The notes beneath the pieces are model-generated. The model was not told the DNA's origin. It was given only the letters and a program-made list of their open reading frames with translations, and did not search any database. From Clostridium sp. (GTDB lineage: Bacteria; Bacteroidota; Bacteroidia; Bacteroidales; Muribaculaceae): a DNA stretch of 42,314 nt. Where the stretch lies: contig JAMPGR010000009.1 in NCBI GenBank assembly GCA_023663805.1, positions 1-42,314 of the forward strand. The letters run 5' to 3'. Positions 34,006-41,534 of this stretch are shown piece after piece (positions within the stretch are counted from its first letter, which is position 1; every line of letters begins with the position of its first letter). The position numbers and the translations under genes are program-made.

Positions 34006-34971
34006 TCAGCCGACAAAAAGATTCGTTACGCGCGAAGTTTCCGGATCGACCGAACAGTAGAGTCTTCCGACGGTCGTCAGCCCGTTGTCGCGGAGTTCGG
34101 CGAACTCAGCGGGAGAAGAGAGCAGAACGGGCATCGGCGAAAGTTCGACGAGGGTCGCTGTCCGGTCGTCGTAGCGGTAGAGTCGCCCTTCGGCGCGGAA
34201 GAGGCAGTCGCCACGGGCCGGACAGTATCCGCGGTCGTCGGTGTCGAGGTCGTTGTAGTCCTCCTCGGTCAGTCCGGCATGGGCCGACAACACCCGGAAA
34301 CGTCCGGGGCGCGAGTCGTTTCCTGTTTCGAACCAGACACCGGTTTTCGGAACAGCGCCGGGCCGGGCCGGAAGAATACCCGAGAAGGGAACGATACCCG
34401 AGGCGACGGCGCGTTCGAACGCCTCGTCGCCGGCAGCCTCGGCCTCCTCGATTCGTGTCAGATACTGCGGAAGCAGGGTGGCAGCCTCTTTCGAGGAGGC
34501 TTCGGCCCGGCGGGATGCCTCGAGAGCCTCAGAGGCGGCCCTCTCGGCAGCGGATGCCTCGGAGCGGGTCTGCTCGACTACATCGCGGGCTTCGGCGAGG
34601 GTGTCGGTCATCGCGTCGAATATCGCCTGCGACTCGGCGAGAGCGGCCGTAAAGGAGGAGGTGTCGAGCGCCGGGAGAGCGATGCTGCGGCCTGTCGACT
34701 GCCAGCGGCCGTCGGAGACAACATAGAGTGTCGCCGGAAGCGAGGCGCCGACCAGCGCCCACTCCCCCTGCCGGGGATGGGGCGCGGCCTCCGAGAGGGA
34801 AGCCTCGTCGGGAAAAAGTCCTTTGGCGGGGGTTCGGAGGTTCGGGGCGTCGAGCCATCCCCCGACAGAGAGATTGCGTCGGACAGTCACAGAACCGCCG
34901 GCGAAAAGGTCGCCGGCGGCCGAGACAGTCCGACCGACGGCGAGCGAGCCGTCGATCGTTGTGTTTTTCAT
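34006..34971 (-). CDS. Coiled-coil, fibre-like structural protein
   Basis: The 321-residue protein starts MKNTTIDGSLAVGRTVSAAG, a repeating beta pattern (GSLAVG, GGSVTV, NLSVGG) as in phage fibre and baseplate wedge proteins. A long Ala/Glu-rich coiled coil follows at about 115-190 (RSEASAAERAASEALEASRR). The C-terminal 110 residues (RPGAVPKTGVWFETG, then RLYRYDDRTATLVELSP) are beta-rich, like the receptor- or host-facing domains of Bacteroidales phage tail proteins. It sits between a connector-like gene and the amidase gene. Fibre or spike is my best guess from architecture only. Confidence 0.65.
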   Translation of the reverse strand: MKNTTIDGSLAVGRTVSAAGDLFAGGSVTVRRNLSVGGWLDAPNLRTPAKGLFPDEASLSEAAPHPRQGEWALVGASLPATLYVVSDGRWQSTGRSIALPALDTSSFTAALAESQAIFDAMTDTLAEARDVVEQTRSEASAAERAASEALEASRRAEASSKEAATLLPQYLTRIEEAEAAGDEAFERAVASGIVPFSGILPARPGAVPKTGVWFETGNDSRPGRFRVLSAHAGLTEEDYNDLDTDDRGYCPARGDCLFRAEGRLYRYDDRTATLVELSPMPVLLSSPAEFAELRDNGLTTVGRLYCSVDPETSRVTNLFVG

Positions 34972-34981
34972 AGGATTAAAT

Positions 34982-35563
34982 TCAGGTTGTCAGATTTTTG
35001 GCAAGTTGTTCGACTACGGTGTCGTAGAGCGGCGCGGCAATCTCGATCGTTCCGTCGTCGCCTAGACGGGGTTCGCGGCGGTAGAGGGCCATCGAGACCG
35101 GTCCATCATCTCCGGCTCCGGGGAGAATCAGGATCTTTCCTCCAGGGCCGTATCCGGCGAAAGCGATCGGGGAGTCACCATTGGCAACGACCGAGCCTCC
35201 GGGACTCCGGGCGAGACGGACGAGCCCGGAGTCGGGATCGGCTGGATCGTGGACAGCCCGTCCCCACCGTTCGAGTCTCAGTTCGACAAGTCTCATGAAA
35301 TCCGGCGGCAGAAGAATCATCGTCTCTCCGTCGTCTCCGGAAAAGAGAGGGTCGGGGTCCGCGAAGGAGGGGGAGTCGGAGATCAGCGACTGCCAGGGGG
35401 CAGCCGTCTCGACCCGGCGGACAGCCTCGGGAAGCGCCAGCGCAATCCTCCGATCGAGAGTCAGGGTCTCTATGTCGGCGGCAGCAATCGGGCCGGCGCG
35501 CCGGGGATTCAGGTTCAGGAATGTCCTGAGGTCACGGATGATTCGCTCGATTTCGAAGATCAT
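34982..35563 (-). CDS. Putative head-tail connector / head completion protein
   Basis: The 193-residue protein starts with ATG overlapping the stop of the 84-residue gene by ATGA. The N-terminus is helical (MIFEIERIIRDLRTFLNLNP), and the rest alternates helices and strands (LLPPDFMRLVELRLERWGR and GPVSMALYRRE). Its place after the capsid gene and before the fibre-like gene is where P22-like phages keep their adaptor proteins. No diagnostic residue is known to me, so the assignment rests on gene order. Confidence 0.55.
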   Translation of the reverse strand: MIFEIERIIRDLRTFLNLNPRRAGPIAAADIETLTLDRRIALALPEAVRRVETAAPWQSLISDSPSFADPDPLFSGDDGETMILLPPDFMRLVELRLERWGRAVHDPADPDSGLVRLARSPGGSVVANGDSPIAFAGYGPGGKILILPGAGDDGPVSMALYRREPRLGDDGTIEIAAPLYDTVVEQLAKNLTT

Positions 35564-35814
35564 GGCGCGGAGGGCTGTTCGATGGGTTCGACGGAGAAGA
35601 GGCGGCCGAAGCCGCTGTGGGTCCGGAGAGCACGCTGGAGTTTCGGGTCAGCAGTCGCGAGGCGGGAACCGCCGTCGCTGGTCGGGGCGAAATGGAGGGT
35701 TCGCCAGATTCCGCCGCCGGTGTCGACTCTGACAGTCAGTTCAGAACGTGCCCGGAAGACCATCATGGTCTTCCGGGATTCGGATTGGGGTGTTTTTTCC
35801 TGGGGTGTAGACAT
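35560..35814 (-). CDS. Small phage-type protein of unknown role
   Basis: ATG 35814 gives 84 residues; a longer frame to 35859 would run into the capsid gene and is not needed. The first 20 residues are polar, and the rest contains FRARSELTVRVDTGGGIWRT and RTHSGFGRLFSVE, suggesting a small beta domain. It lies between the capsid gene (28 bp) and the connector-like gene (4-bp overlap). It could be a head decoration or completion protein. Confidence 0.6.
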   Translation of the reverse strand: MSTPQEKTPQSESRKTMMVFRARSELTVRVDTGGGIWRTLHFAPTSDGGSRLATADPKLQRALRTHSGFGRLFSVEPIEQPSAP

Positions 35815-35842
35815 TCGGTTCTGGTGTATATCGGTTTGTTGG

Positions 35843-37189
35843 TTACTGCTTGCGGGCAAGGCGCATACGGGCGTGGGCCTTAGGGTAACGGAGATATAGG
35901 GCGGAGACCTCCTGGATAACGACGGCGTCGCTGTTTCGGATTCCCGCTTTTTTAAGGTCGAGGACGTTGCGGGTCCAGTCGATATGGACAGCCTTGGTCA
36001 GGTATTCGGGATCGATCGCCAGGGCGCATTCGGCCATACCGTTCTCGTCGAAGAGTTCGTGGTGGATGACACGGACCGTTCCGAAGTCCGTAACATACTC
36101 CTTAAACTCGAGGTTCCATTTCCGGAAACTCTCCTTCGAGAGGATGAAGCGTGAACTCTTGATTTTGCCGAGGGCGGCGAGCATCTCCGAGCCGCAGAAC
36201 ATGATTTTCACCTTGTTTCCGACGTCGGTTCCGCCGAAGAGGTCGCGGGTGATGTCGACGAGATCCTCTTCGGTGATGACGGTTTCGCCGGAGGTCTTGT
36301 CGAAGGTGCCGACCTCGATATCTTTCCCGGCCATGTTCCAGATACCACCGGTGAAGTAGGTCTGCATCCCCTTCTTCGAGTTGTGTTTGATACAGTTCTT
36401 GACGCCGAAGAGGTAACTGTTTTCCTGCCCCATGCGGAAGTCGTAGATACCGTCGGCCTCGAGATCGGAGAAGTTCCAGTCGACCTCTTTGGCGGCGAGT
36501 TTGTCGAAGGTCGACTGCTCGATCTGGATCATGAAATTCTGACAATACTGCTCCTGCGGAACCGGAAGCGAATTGTAGCGTCCGGTCTGGACATCGAGTT
36601 CACCGCAGGCTTTCCCCATACGGACAAGAGTCGACCCCTCGGGAATCTGGGGAATCAGGATCGGCTGACCCTGGGTGTTGCATTTTCCGTTGATTGCGCA
36701 GACGACGGGCATCTGTGTCGTTGGGTTGACACCGCAGACCCAGAGCATCAGGTCGGGTTTGACACTGTCGTCGGGATAGGGCTTCCCGCTGGCGTCGCAG
36801 ACGCCGGGTACACCGACGACGCGGATCGTGTCGTCGACCGTGAAGATTGACGGGTCGTTGACGTTGAGGTCGACGCTCTGTCCGGTTGTCATCTCCGACA
36901 TCCCGTAGGGCGTGTCGGTCTTCAGCGGGCGGGAGCCGACGCTGTAATACTTGACGACGAACGAGTCGACCTTGACCTTTCGGTTCGACAGGCGCGAGAT
37001 ATTGTCGAGCGGGGTCGACATCGGGCGGATCTTCGTGATGTTCCGGTCGACATACTCGCTGTAGAGTTCGTCGGAGATTTCGCGGCCCGCGGTTTCGGTC
37101 GCGATGTTTTCGGTCGAGAAGGCTGCGGCGGCTGTTGCGTCGGCGGAGTCGGCGCCGGTTTCGGGCGCCATAAGAATCGGTTTAAGCAT
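35843..37189 (-). CDS. Major capsid protein, SU10/DUF5309-like (HK97 fold)
   Basis: The 448-residue protein matches the SU10-type major capsid family in layout. An N-terminal arm (1-45) is followed by VDRNITKIRPMSTPLDNISR, the segment PQEQYCQNFMIQIEQSTFD near residue 215, and a C-terminal part with FGTVRVIHHELFDENG and ALAIDPEYL. It ends in a basic tail (RYPKAHARMRLARKQ). Capsid proteins of this group assemble the icosahedral shell, here together with the scaffold-like protein encoded upstream. A CA-rich leader of about 60 nt precedes its ATG, which may favour high expression. It is the central gene of the cassette. The frame is intact with no stops or shifts. Confidence 0.82.
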   Translation of the reverse strand: MLKPILMAPETGADSADATAAAAFSTENIATETAGREISDELYSEYVDRNITKIRPMSTPLDNISRLSNRKVKVDSFVVKYYSVGSRPLKTDTPYGMSEMTTGQSVDLNVNDPSIFTVDDTIRVVGVPGVCDASGKPYPDDSVKPDLMLWVCGVNPTTQMPVVCAINGKCNTQGQPILIPQIPEGSTLVRMGKACGELDVQTGRYNSLPVPQEQYCQNFMIQIEQSTFDKLAAKEVDWNFSDLEADGIYDFRMGQENSYLFGVKNCIKHNSKKGMQTYFTGGIWNMAGKDIEVGTFDKTSGETVITEEDLVDITRDLFGGTDVGNKVKIMFCGSEMLAALGKIKSSRFILSKESFRKWNLEFKEYVTDFGTVRVIHHELFDENGMAECALAIDPEYLTKAVHIDWTRNVLDLKKAGIRNSDAVVIQEVSALYLRYPKAHARMRLARKQ

Positions 37190-37192
37190 TTT

Positions 37193-37248
37193 GGGTTGTG
37201 TGTTGGTGTGTTGGTGTGTGTGTTGGTTGTGTGTGTTGGTTGTGTGTC
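37193..37248 (-). promoter_or_regulatory. CA-rich unstructured leader before the capsid gene
   Basis: On the minus strand the 56 bases before the capsid ATG are nearly only C and A (repeats of ACACACAACC type). There is no Shine-Dalgarno and no hairpin potential. In a group that initiates without Shine-Dalgarno pairing, such open leaders may raise translation. A weaker version precedes the 84-residue gene. Confidence 0.6.
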
Positions 37249-37252
37249 AGGT

Positions 37253-37978
37253 TCAGTCCCAGACGCTGCGGAAACGGTCCATCGCGTCGATGAATCCGAG
37301 CGGGGGCAGGTTGCGGTTTCTATGGCGGGGGCGGCCTGAGCCGGCGGTGGTGACGGTGCCGTCGCCGGCGGTGCGGGTTCTGACGTGGGCCTCGATTGCG
37401 GTGTTGCGGCCGCGGACCTCGCCCGTGCGGTCGGCTTCGCTGACGTCGCGGTCGTGGTTGATAGCCTTCAGGGCCATGTCGATTGCCTGCTCGCTGACGA
37501 TTCCACGGATACCTTCGTCGGTGATCGTCCGGAGCCATTCCCAGGCGGCCTCCAGTTCAGCGTCATCGATATTCTCCCGGCTTCCTTTCTCGTCAATCAT
37601 CTCGAGCGAGCGGGCGATGTTCGCGGAGAATTCCTCGGTCAGTTGCTGTTCGCGGGCGACCCGGGCGAGATATTCGCTGTTGGCCTCGGCGAGGCTCTGC
37701 TGGAGTTCGGGATCGTCGAGCGCAAGCCGCAGTTCGGGTCCGAACTGGCGGATCAGTTCGACGACCGGGTCGCTTCCGTCGCGCCAGTTCCGGATAAATT
37801 CGCCTGAACGGGGGTCGGCGGCGAACATCGCGGCTACGGCCTGTTCGCGCTCGCGGAGCCGGGCGACTTCGGCCCGAAGTTGCTCGAGTTCGGAAGTAGC
37901 ATCTCCTGTAGGTGCGGCGGCCGGAGTCATTTCAGTCCCGGTGTCCCCGGTCGGTTTTTCTTCTTCTGTCTGTTTCAT
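37253..37978 (-). CDS. Putative capsid scaffold protein
   Basis: The 241-residue acidic, helical protein lies between portal and major capsid genes, the usual place of a scaffold. It has a low-complexity N-terminus (EEEKPTGDTGTEMTPAAAPT), then a coiled coil (SELEQLRAEVARLREREQAV, about 29-48). A helical middle follows, then a basic, Gly-rich tail (GSGRPRHRNRNLPPLG) that could contact the shell. Its start overlaps the portal stop by 4 bp. It has no catalytic motif, as expected for a scaffold. The role is inferred from position and composition. Confidence 0.68.
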   Translation of the reverse strand: MKQTEEEKPTGDTGTEMTPAAAPTGDATSELEQLRAEVARLREREQAVAAMFAADPRSGEFIRNWRDGSDPVVELIRQFGPELRLALDDPELQQSLAEANSEYLARVAREQQLTEEFSANIARSLEMIDEKGSRENIDDAELEAAWEWLRTITDEGIRGIVSEQAIDMALKAINHDRDVSEADRTGEVRGRNTAIEAHVRTRTAGDGTVTTAGSGRPRHRNRNLPPLGFIDAMDRFRSVWD

Positions 37979-39756
37979 AGGTTTTCTGTTTCGGTTTCAA
38001 ATTCGGTTTGTTTCTTGCCGGCAGCGGTCAGTTCGTCGGCGAGTTCGCGGCTGTAGGGGAAGTCGCCGAAGCGGAGGAACTGCTCGGCCGTAATCGCTCC
38101 GGCGCTCCAGAGCTGGCGGAGATAGTCGTTGGCGAGCTGGCGGTAGACGCCGGTCGTCGTCGTTTCCATAATCGCCAGATCGAACTCAATGTCGCGAATT
38201 GCCTCGGGGTCGTAGATCGCCTTTCTGGCCTCGCGGGGTGTCGCTCCGCTGATCGTCACGACCCGGCCGGTGTCGTAGAACTGCTGGATATTCTTGACAT
38301 CCATATATGCACCCTCGACAACGAACGACGAGAACGATTCGAGCAGGTCGAGCAGCGAGAGGGTAGCGTTCTGGGTCTGCTGGGCATAGAGGCTCGCCGA
38401 CATACCCGAGTTGCCCGGCTTCCCCTGGAGCGCCCCGTTGACTCCGCTGATTTCGTCGAGGAAGCGCAACTGAAGCGAAAGCAGTTCGCCGATTCCGGCC
38501 GGACCGGCGCCACCACTGATCTGGCGGGGTTCCGGTCCGTCGGGGTTGTTGCGGATCGGGAGAATCCCGTTGTAACGGGCCCATTCGTTTCCGACATCCT
38601 CGAGGGTCATCCCGCTGGGCAGACATTTCTCGGGGAAAAGCAATACACCCTTGGCCGAAGCCCGTATAGTCCAGTCGTAGAGCGATACGAGACGGTTGAC
38701 ATAGCGCTGCTGGTCGATGACATCCTCGATGAAGGAGTGGATCTCGCCGTCGATGAACGGATGGAACTTGAAGACATAGGGGTGGCCTCCGTGGGCGTAA
38801 GGCGACAGGGTCTCGCGCAGCAGGGTCCCGTCGGGTGCGAGACAGCGGTAGACCCACACCTCGTCGACGATCCAGCGCGACTCGATCTCCTCCTCCCCGG
38901 CCTGGCGGCGCCGGCGGTTCTCCCCGGCGACGAGACGGTCGTAGTCGGAAGCCTCGACGCTGTAGAGTTCGGCCGAGCACCGGTCGTGGCAGAGGTAGCG
39001 CGGACGCCGTTCGCGGCTCCAGAGTTCGATAACGCGGCAGAGGCTCGGGTCGTCGGGCTGGAGAAACGAATCGGCCTGGAGGCGGCGCTCGATCCCGAAG
39101 CGGCCGTCTGCCGCCGCTCCGGCGCCGGGGGTGTAGATCCGTCGCAGACGGGAGATATCCTCGCCGGAGACGGCGAACTCGGCGACCAGGTCGGCGAAGG
39201 TCAGGTCTTTCAGTTCGCCGACGGCCGAGATGTCCCATCCGCGGATGTCGGTCATCCGGTCGTCGACGAAGAACCTGCGAGGGCTGACGATGTCGGTCCA
39301 GCAGTCGGTCTTTCCGTTTCGGCGCCCCCAGCTCTTGCGGACAATGGCGGCGCCGGAGATGAGGAATTCCTTCATGACGGCCGCAAGCAGTTCCCCCATA
39401 TGGTTCAACTGCCAGTTATACTGCAGGACGGTCGACATTGTCTCCGACAACCCGGCTTCCGAGCGGTCGCGGGCGACACAGGTCGGCTCTTTTGCCTGAC
39501 TTCGGTAGACGCCGACGATGTTCCGCAGGAACCGGTTGATAAAGTTGTTCTTCAGCGGAGTCGCTCCCTCGCTGCGGATCATCTCCTCTTCGGTCATGAC
39601 TTTTCCGTCGACTTCGATCGGGTCGCCCCACTGGTTTCCGAAGGCGTAGCGCTTGTGGCGTTCGCGGCGCTGGCGGAAGTCGGCGAGGGCCTCCCAGTAG
39701 CGGCGAGATGCCGCGAGCAGGTCGGTTCGCTTTTGTTCTGTTCGGTTTTGTTCCAT
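37975..39756 (-). CDS. Phage portal protein, P22-like
   Basis: The 593-residue protein has the features of P22-like portals: an N-terminal stretch RRYWEALADFRQRRERHKRY with FGNQW, then TPLKNNFINRFLRNIVGVYR. In the middle comes VYRCLAPDGTLLRETLSPYA, with the HPFIDGEIHSFIEDVIDQQR region. A later part contains FPEKCLPSGMTLEDV and NNPDGPEPRQISGG, with the ISGVNGALQG stem-loop region and a C-terminal helical barrel. Portals form the dodecameric DNA channel at one capsid vertex and normally dock to the terminase. No terminase gene is in the window. The gene is intact and overlaps the scaffold-like gene by 4 bp. Confidence 0.86.
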   Translation of the reverse strand: MEQNRTEQKRTDLLAASRRYWEALADFRQRRERHKRYAFGNQWGDPIEVDGKVMTEEEMIRSEGATPLKNNFINRFLRNIVGVYRSQAKEPTCVARDRSEAGLSETMSTVLQYNWQLNHMGELLAAVMKEFLISGAAIVRKSWGRRNGKTDCWTDIVSPRRFFVDDRMTDIRGWDISAVGELKDLTFADLVAEFAVSGEDISRLRRIYTPGAGAAADGRFGIERRLQADSFLQPDDPSLCRVIELWSRERRPRYLCHDRCSAELYSVEASDYDRLVAGENRRRRQAGEEEIESRWIVDEVWVYRCLAPDGTLLRETLSPYAHGGHPYVFKFHPFIDGEIHSFIEDVIDQQRYVNRLVSLYDWTIRASAKGVLLFPEKCLPSGMTLEDVGNEWARYNGILPIRNNPDGPEPRQISGGAGPAGIGELLSLQLRFLDEISGVNGALQGKPGNSGMSASLYAQQTQNATLSLLDLLESFSSFVVEGAYMDVKNIQQFYDTGRVVTISGATPREARKAIYDPEAIRDIEFDLAIMETTTTGVYRQLANDYLRQLWSAGAITAEQFLRFGDFPYSRELADELTAAGKKQTEFETETENL

Positions 39757-39763
39757 ATCGCGT

Positions 39764-40537
39764 TTATCTTCGTCTGATTCGTTTGAGATATTCGAGGGCG
39801 CGGGCGTTCCCCGGCAGGTTGTGGATTATATAGGCGTCGCGGGAGTCGCGGGTGTGTCCGTAGGTGTCGCGACAGTGGCGATACCACTCTTCGTCGCTCG
39901 GATATCCGCGCTGGTCGGGCTCGGGCCGGCTTGTCTCGACAACGATGTCGAAGAGTGTGTGGGAACTCTTGTCCCACTCTCCGCGGTCGACGTCGTAGCG
40001 CTCGCCGGTCGACGGGTCGGTCCAGCTGATGGTAGACTTCCGGCTCGTTCCTCCGCTCTTCCGGTTTCCGGAGTTTCGTGCGGGATTATCGGCCGCGACG
40101 TTTTGGGCGCGGGTCCGCGCTTCGTTCAGTCTGACCCGCGACTCGGCCTCGCGACGGCGTGTCTCCGACTCGGCATCCTGCCTGTCGGCGCGGCGTGTCT
40201 GCTCGTGGATCTGCTCGCGGACGGCCTCTTCTCTGGCGCGGGAGAGGCGTTCCTCGCGCTCGGCGCGGAGACGGCCGAGCGATGCTTCGCTGCGGGCGCG
40301 GGCCTCGGCGAGAGCCGGAGCGACTTCGGGCCGCTGAAGTTTTCGGCCGACGGCTCCCATATCCGGCTCGCGCAGTTCGGCCGAGGGACTTCCGGCCATG
40401 GTCGTCGCGAGGTTGATGACGGCCTTCAGACCCGATCCGACGGTCGACATCAGCGAGCGGGCGCGCTGCCGACGGCGGTCGCCGCTGTCGGGGCGTGTGT
40501 CGCCGAGGGCTTCTCCGAAAATCTGGTCGAGTCTCAT
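39764..40537 (-). CDS. Charged coiled-coil phage-type protein
   Basis: The 257-residue protein has an Ala/Gly-rich hydrophobic segment near residues 31-48 (VGSGLKAVINLATTMAG). A long Arg/Glu-rich coiled coil follows (about 75-145, with RARSEASLGRLRAEREERLS), then a C-terminal domain with TISWTDPSTGERYDVD and EWYRHCRDTYGHTRDSRDAY. It overlaps the preceding gene by ATGA and stands 7 bp before the portal gene. A short hydrophobic segment plus a coiled coil recalls internal or DNA-pilot virion proteins, but that is a weak analogy. Confidence 0.6.
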   Translation of the reverse strand: MRLDQIFGEALGDTRPDSGDRRRQRARSLMSTVGSGLKAVINLATTMAGSPSAELREPDMGAVGRKLQRPEVAPALAEARARSEASLGRLRAEREERLSRAREEAVREQIHEQTRRADRQDAESETRRREAESRVRLNEARTRAQNVAADNPARNSGNRKSGGTSRKSTISWTDPSTGERYDVDRGEWDKSSHTLFDIVVETSRPEPDQRGYPSDEEWYRHCRDTYGHTRDSRDAYIIHNLPGNARALEYLKRIRRR

Positions 40538-40959
40538 AGTTGTTGTCCTGCTTTGATGACTTCGGCCGTGTTCAGTCCGAGGAGCCGGCGACGCTGCTCG
40601 AGGGTCTTGCGACGCCGCTGCTGATATTCCTTGTCGGCCTGACGGCGGCGTTCCTCTCCGGCGAGGGTGATGTCGGCTACGGCGCGGCCGAGCGCTTCCG
40701 TGCTCTGGCGCGCGGCTTCGGCGGCGCCGGCCGTGGCGACACCGGCAACTGTCGCTGTGTCGCGTGCCCGCCGGGTGTGTTCCCTCAGGCGGGTGTCGAG
40801 TTCCGAAAGCATCCTCGCGGCGTCTGCGCGGCGGGTCGGGTCTTCCGAGACGATCCGGTTTCGCCGGGCGAGTTCGGCGCGGAGTTCGCGGTCGATGCTC
40901 TGCTCGGCTTCGCGGGCATTGCGGACGGCTTTCAGACCTGCGATTAGTGTTCCAATCAT
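40534..40959 (-). CDS. Charged helical phage-type protein, first gene of the cassette
   Basis: The 141-residue protein is Arg/Glu/Ala-rich and almost fully helical, with a small hydrophobic patch (TVAGVATAGAAEAA, about 68-81) and the C-terminal end NTAEVIKAGQQL. It shares the GLKAV start of the helical core with the next protein (IAGLKAVRNA against GSGLKAVINL), so the two may be related. It is first behind the TAATTTTG element at 41003-41010. The function is unknown. Confidence 0.6.
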   Translation of the reverse strand: MIGTLIAGLKAVRNAREAEQSIDRELRAELARRNRIVSEDPTRRADAARMLSELDTRLREHTRRARDTATVAGVATAGAAEAARQSTEALGRAVADITLAGEERRRQADKEYQQRRRKTLEQRRRLLGLNTAEVIKAGQQL

Positions 40960-41002
40960 AGTTTTTCAGTTTTTAGTTATCGTTGTTTGTCGTTTGACGA
41001 TG

Positions 41003-41010
41003 CAAAATTA
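41003..41010 (-). promoter_or_regulatory. Putative -7 element of the capsid cassette
   Basis: The minus strand reads TAATTTTG, 43 bp before the first cassette ATG. This is the host housekeeping promoter type. The -33 TTTG is not at the expected place. The 40960-41218 interval is AT-rich with no gene. Confidence 0.55.
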
Positions 41011-41164
41011 CGACTGATCGGCGCCGAACGCCTGTTAATTCGCCCAAAGCGAACTAACGACTGATACTTAACATTTTAAACATAATACAAATGAGGCTTT
41101 AGGAATGGTAGGGAGCTGAAAGTCGATGAAAGGTGAAAAAAATTGGCGATTTTTAGTGAAAAAA

Positions 41165-41196
41165 TTTGGTCAGTTCGAAAAAAGAGCGTACCTTTG
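41165..41196 (+). promoter_or_regulatory. Promoter of tRNA-Lys
   Basis: TTTG (41165-41168) and TACCTTTG (41189-41196) are 20 bp apart, a full consensus match, 22 bp before the tRNA. Confidence 0.8.
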
Positions 41197-41218
41197 CATC
41201 GCAATTCAGAAATGACCT

Positions 41219-41291
41219 GACTCCGTAGCTCAGTTGGTAGAGCAAATGACTCTTAATCATTGGGTCGTGAGTTCGAGCCTCACCGGGGTCA
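41219..41291 (+). tRNA. tRNA-Lys (anticodon CUU)
   Basis: The 73-nt cloverleaf has an acceptor stem GACTCCG/CGGGGTC with one G-T pair. The D arm is GCTC...GAGC. The anticodon stem AATGA/TCATT holds the loop CTCTTAA, which gives anticodon CTT. The T arm is GTGAG-TTCGAGC-CTCAC, and the discriminator base is A. The CCA end is not encoded. It reads AAG codons. The integrase gene 243 bp downstream suggests that the 3' end of this gene is an attachment site. Confidence 0.96.
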
Positions 41292-41316
41292 CGAGGAACT
41301 ACCTCAAAATTCGGAG

Positions 41317-41357
41317 AATCGCTGAAAATCAACCATTTTCAGCGATTTTTTCTTTTT
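41317..41357 (+). terminator. Intrinsic terminator after tRNA-Lys
   Basis: A perfect 13-bp stem (41317-41329 with 41335-41347, loop CAACC) runs into a tract of T bases interrupted once. It lies 26 bp past the tRNA. It may have come with the integrated element. Confidence 0.88.
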
Positions 41358-41503
41358 GTAAAATCGCCTGAAAATGGCAAATCTAAGCAGTCTGCGGTGT
41401 AAGAATCGGGAATGAATTCTGAAAAATCAAAATTTACACCTGATATGTCAACATTTCGTTGATTTTCAATTTTATGCGCCATAAGAGCATGACACGTGAG
41501 TAT

Positions 41504-41511
41504 TATCTTTG
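41504..41511 (+). promoter_or_regulatory. Putative -7 element of the integrase gene
   Basis: TATCTTTG lies 24 bp before the integrase ATG. The -33 box is poor. The rest of the 41358-41503 stretch is AT-rich and holds no gene. Confidence 0.5.
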
Positions 41512-41534
41512 TGTCAAATTTAATATTAACTCTT

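Noticed and set aside
38008..39777. 589-codon open frame on the plus strand opposite the portal gene
   Set aside because: Shadow of the portal gene. Composition is Ala/Val/Asp/Gly-rich without domain structure.
32529..41010. The capsid cassette as part of the tRNA-Lys element
   Set aside because: It lies upstream of the tRNA, in host-like composition, with its own promoter; the integrase element begins on the other side of the tRNA.
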